Positions 53,030 through 55,274 of a stretch of DNA of 55,274 bases are shown in pieces. Location: contig CANJIU010000062.1 in NCBI GenBank assembly GCA_947474365.1, forward strand, positions 1 through 55,274, written 5' to 3'. Origin of the DNA: Opitutia bacterium. Lineage in GTDB: Bacteria > Verrucomicrobiota > Verrucomicrobiia > Opitutales > Opitutaceae. Within the stretch, counting starts at the first letter, position 1. Each line of letters starts with the position of its first letter. The notes below the pieces were generated by a model, which did not search any database, was not told where the DNA came from, and saw nothing but the letters and a program-made list of their open reading frames with translations. Position numbers and translations under genes: made by a program.

Positions 53030-55132
53030 CTACGGCACCTCGTACACTTCGACCAACGCTACTCCGGTGGTCCCGCCGACGCCGGAGACGGTCACGGTGT
53101 AGCTGCCGGGCTGGAGTTCGGCGACCAGAGCCGCGTCCTTTGATGTGCTGGAAAGTCCGAATGCACCGACCTGCGCGAACGCCGCACTCAAAGCCGCCGT
53201 GCCGCCCCAATTGTCATTCGCCCCGATTTGAGTCGCACCAGTGTACAGCGCGAGCTGCGGATCGGCGACCGTCCCGGCCACGTTGAAGGGCGCCGCCGCC
53301 AGGGTCGGGCCGATGGCACGCACGAGGACTTTTCGCGGCGTCGATCCTCCGACGACAAAGCCGGCGGTGACACCCGTGCCAAGATGCTTGAGCACGGAAA
53401 CATTGATGAGTCGCGGTGTGGTGGTGGTGTAGCTGTCGGTTGGGGTGGAGTCGTAGAGTTCGGCGAGGACCGCGCCGGTGGCGCCGGCCACCCCGGAAAT
53501 TTTGACGGAGTTGTTCCCCTGTGCGACGGCGGAGTTGAAAATTGCGGCGTCGCGCGAGGCCGCATCAGTGTAGGGAAACGCGCCGACGGCGGCAAAGGCC
53601 TCGCGCAAGGCGGCGGTGCCGCCCCAGTTGTCGTTTTCGCCGATCAGCGTGGTCCCGGCGTAAAACTCGAGCGAGGGATCACGGAGGGAATTGCTGAGAT
53701 TGAAAACACTCAGTGACGGTCCGACGGCGCGGACGAGCAGCGGCTTGGTTCCGACCGTGCCGGCGCCGCCGATGACGGCTCCCATCGTGAACGTATCGCC
53801 GGCGGCCGGCAGGGAGGTGAGAAGCGAGAGATTGATCAGGCGACCGGCCTGGTTGGCGGTGGCAAACGTGAGCGGGGCGCTGTCGCTGGTCACCGCGCCG
53901 GTGGCCGAGGTGATGGTGACGGAATAGCGGCCGAGATTTCCGGCGGTGGCTCCGCTGATGGCATAGACCGGTCGGTTCGCGCCGGGGATCGGTTGTCCGT
54001 CTTTGAGCCATTGGTAGACCGCGCCGAAGGCATTTTGCGCGCCGACCGAGAAAGTGGCGTTGCCACCAGTGAGAACCAGCTGTGGTGCGGGCGGCGTGAC
54101 GATGGCGGGCGGCGGTGTCGAGTCGACGAAATCAAACCCGAGCATCGTGCCGTTGTCGCCCACGGTGATGAGGGTCGTGGGGCTGGCGGCGATACTGCGG
54201 AGGGTGCGATCCGAGGGGTTCGTCGCGTTGGACCAGCTGCTACCGTCAAGCGAGAGTAACATCGAGCCGTTTAGTCCGGCGCTCGCCAGGATCCCCACCG
54301 GGGTCTGGGCAATCGAGCTGATGAAAGTGGCCAGGCCGGTTTCGACTTGCTGCCACGTGTTGCCGTCATCCGATCGAAGCATCGTGCCGCTATTGCCGCC
54401 GGCCAGAAACCCGATGTTATCGATCCAAGTGACGGTGTTCAGCGTCGCGACCGTGCCGCTGGTGCCGACGTTCCACGTGCTGCCGTCCTCAGAGTAGATC
54501 ACCGTGCCGCTGTTGCCGACCACGACGTACCGGCCACCCCCATACGCGGCGCAGTTCAACGTCGTGGTCGTCCGGCTGGTGCGCGTCGCCCACGTCGTGC
54601 CGTCGGCCGAAGACACCACCGTACCGCTGAGTCCGACGGCGACAAAACCGGCCGATCCGGCCGCCACCGACTGAAGCGCGTTGGTAGTGCCGCTGGTCTG
54701 GCTGGTCCAGTCCGTGGCGTTAGTGGAGGTAAAGATCCGGCCGTTGTCACCGACCGCCAGGTAGGTATTTTGGGCAAAAGTCAGACCGAGGAGATTGGCG
54801 GCGTTCAGCGCGGTGTTCCCGTTGGCGCGGGTCCAGCTCACTCCGTCGGACGAGAGCAGGACGGGAACGTGGGTTGTGTTGGTGATGGTGTCGATCCGGC
54901 CGGTGACGCAGACGAAACGGCCTCCGGCGTAAATGACCGTTGCCCTCACCTCGCCGGTGCCGGTCGTGGCGCGGCGCCAGGGGGACCCCGTTGTGGCGGT
55001 GAAGATTTCCCCGGCGCGACCGACAACGATCCCGTTGTCGCCGCTGCTGGCGACCGAGGTCGAACTGCTGAACTTGCCGTCCAATGTGATGCGCGCCCAG
55101 GTGGAAGCGTCGGTCGATGTGAGCGCTAGGCC
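53030..55132 (-). pseudogene. 5'-truncated paralogue of the giant secreted protein
   Basis: About 700 residues that align with the C-terminal part of the neighbouring 2033-residue protein: about seven 'SSDGxxWT' propeller units (ILFTSTNATDWTSQTSGTT, VVSSADGTTWATRT, VIYSEDGSTWNVGT), an Ig-like domain and both C-terminal tandem domains, ending in the same GVALVEVYEVP. The protease, PKD and first propeller repeats are missing. Upstream of about 55132 the frame stays open to the window edge but the sequence (SRARTESPVISCGPCAG...) no longer resembles the family. No start codon or signal peptide fits, so it appears cut off from its 5' part. Confidence 0.65.
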
Positions 55133-55274
55133 TGCGCATGGCCCACAAGAAATGACGGGACTTTCGGTGCGAGCTCGGCTAAGCCAACAGGGATGAAGCT
55201 TACAATTCCCATCAAGCAACGGCTGGCCCAACCCGAAAACATGACGATGGTTCGTAAATTGATCGGAGCGAAAC
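55133..55274. other. Unidentified sequence at the right edge
   Basis: This 142-nt end segment is less GC-rich than the truncated gene beside it. On the plus strand an ATG at 55195 opens a frame (MKLTIPIKQRLAQPENMTMV...) that runs off the window and could be the start of a gene. I do not recognise it. It could be part of an inserted element that truncated the paralogue. Confidence 0.3.

Noticed and set aside
54466..54482. GTTCCACGTGCTGC as a third parS site
   Set aside because: Only the left half matches parS; the right half has several mismatches and it lies in a propeller repeat where TTCCACGTG encodes the repeat consensus.

Overview
The window looks like a chromosomal stretch from a high-GC bacterium of the phylum Verrucomicrobiota, probably the Opitutaceae. 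This is an inference. It rests on gene content (oleC/oleD, very large secreted proteins built of 'SSDGxxW' beta-propeller repeats, a Sel1 protein, two FeoA genes with FeoB), on a possible Verrucomicrobia-type LexA site upstream of recA, and on an almost complete absence of Shine-Dalgarno sequences. No rRNA, tRNA, CRISPR array, prophage or intact insertion sequence is visible.

Layout. 1-3347 (-): 5' three quarters of gltB. 3.5-4.3 kb (-): a monothiol glutaredoxin and a truncated TIR-domain gene. 4.4-7.4 kb (+): a nucleotide-sugar epimerase, a DUF486 membrane protein and a SEC-C protein. 7.4-11.4 kb (-): a two-gene unit of a SNF2 helicase and an unknown partner overlapping by 4 nt. 11.7-18.3 kb (+): recA, a Sel1 protein and a three-gene ABC export system. 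18.4-22.3 kb (+): tRNA-modification genes mnmE, mnmG and trmB, with a perfect parS-like site inside mnmG. 22.4-29.0 kb (+): a complete F1Fo ATP synthase operon (atpBEFHAGDC) ending in a terminator. 29.1-32.8 kb (+): a ferrous-iron uptake operon (feoA, feoA, feoB, Cys-rich protein) and nagB. 32.8-36.7 kb (-): MFS transporter, VOC protein, ExoD protein, queE, queC. 36.8-42.3 kb (+): deacetylase-like protein, RNase D, small lipoprotein, oleC, oleD. 42.3-44.4 kb: two divergent RNA methyltransferases. 44.4-55.1 kb (-): lytic transglycosylase, 5'-nucleotidase-like phosphoesterase, a 2033-residue secreted metalloprotease and a 5'-truncated paralogue of its C-terminal half.

How the genes work together. 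Most of the window is housekeeping: nitrogen assimilation, recombination, wobble-uridine modification (MnmE with MnmG), energy (ATP synthase), iron uptake and queuosine precursor synthesis (QueC with QueE). OleC and OleD are the last two enzymes of head-to-head long-chain olefin synthesis; OleA and OleB are not in the window.

The most unusual signals are: a family of near-identical 23-nt palindromes (AGTGTCAC, 7-nt centre, GTGACACT), including a 77-nt inverted pair inserted in frame in oleD and a copy that encodes part of a signal peptide; the parS-like site in mnmG; a recA terminator that contains the ribosome-binding site and start codon of the next gene; the orphan SNF2/partner pair; and the tandem C-terminal domains of the giant secreted proteins.
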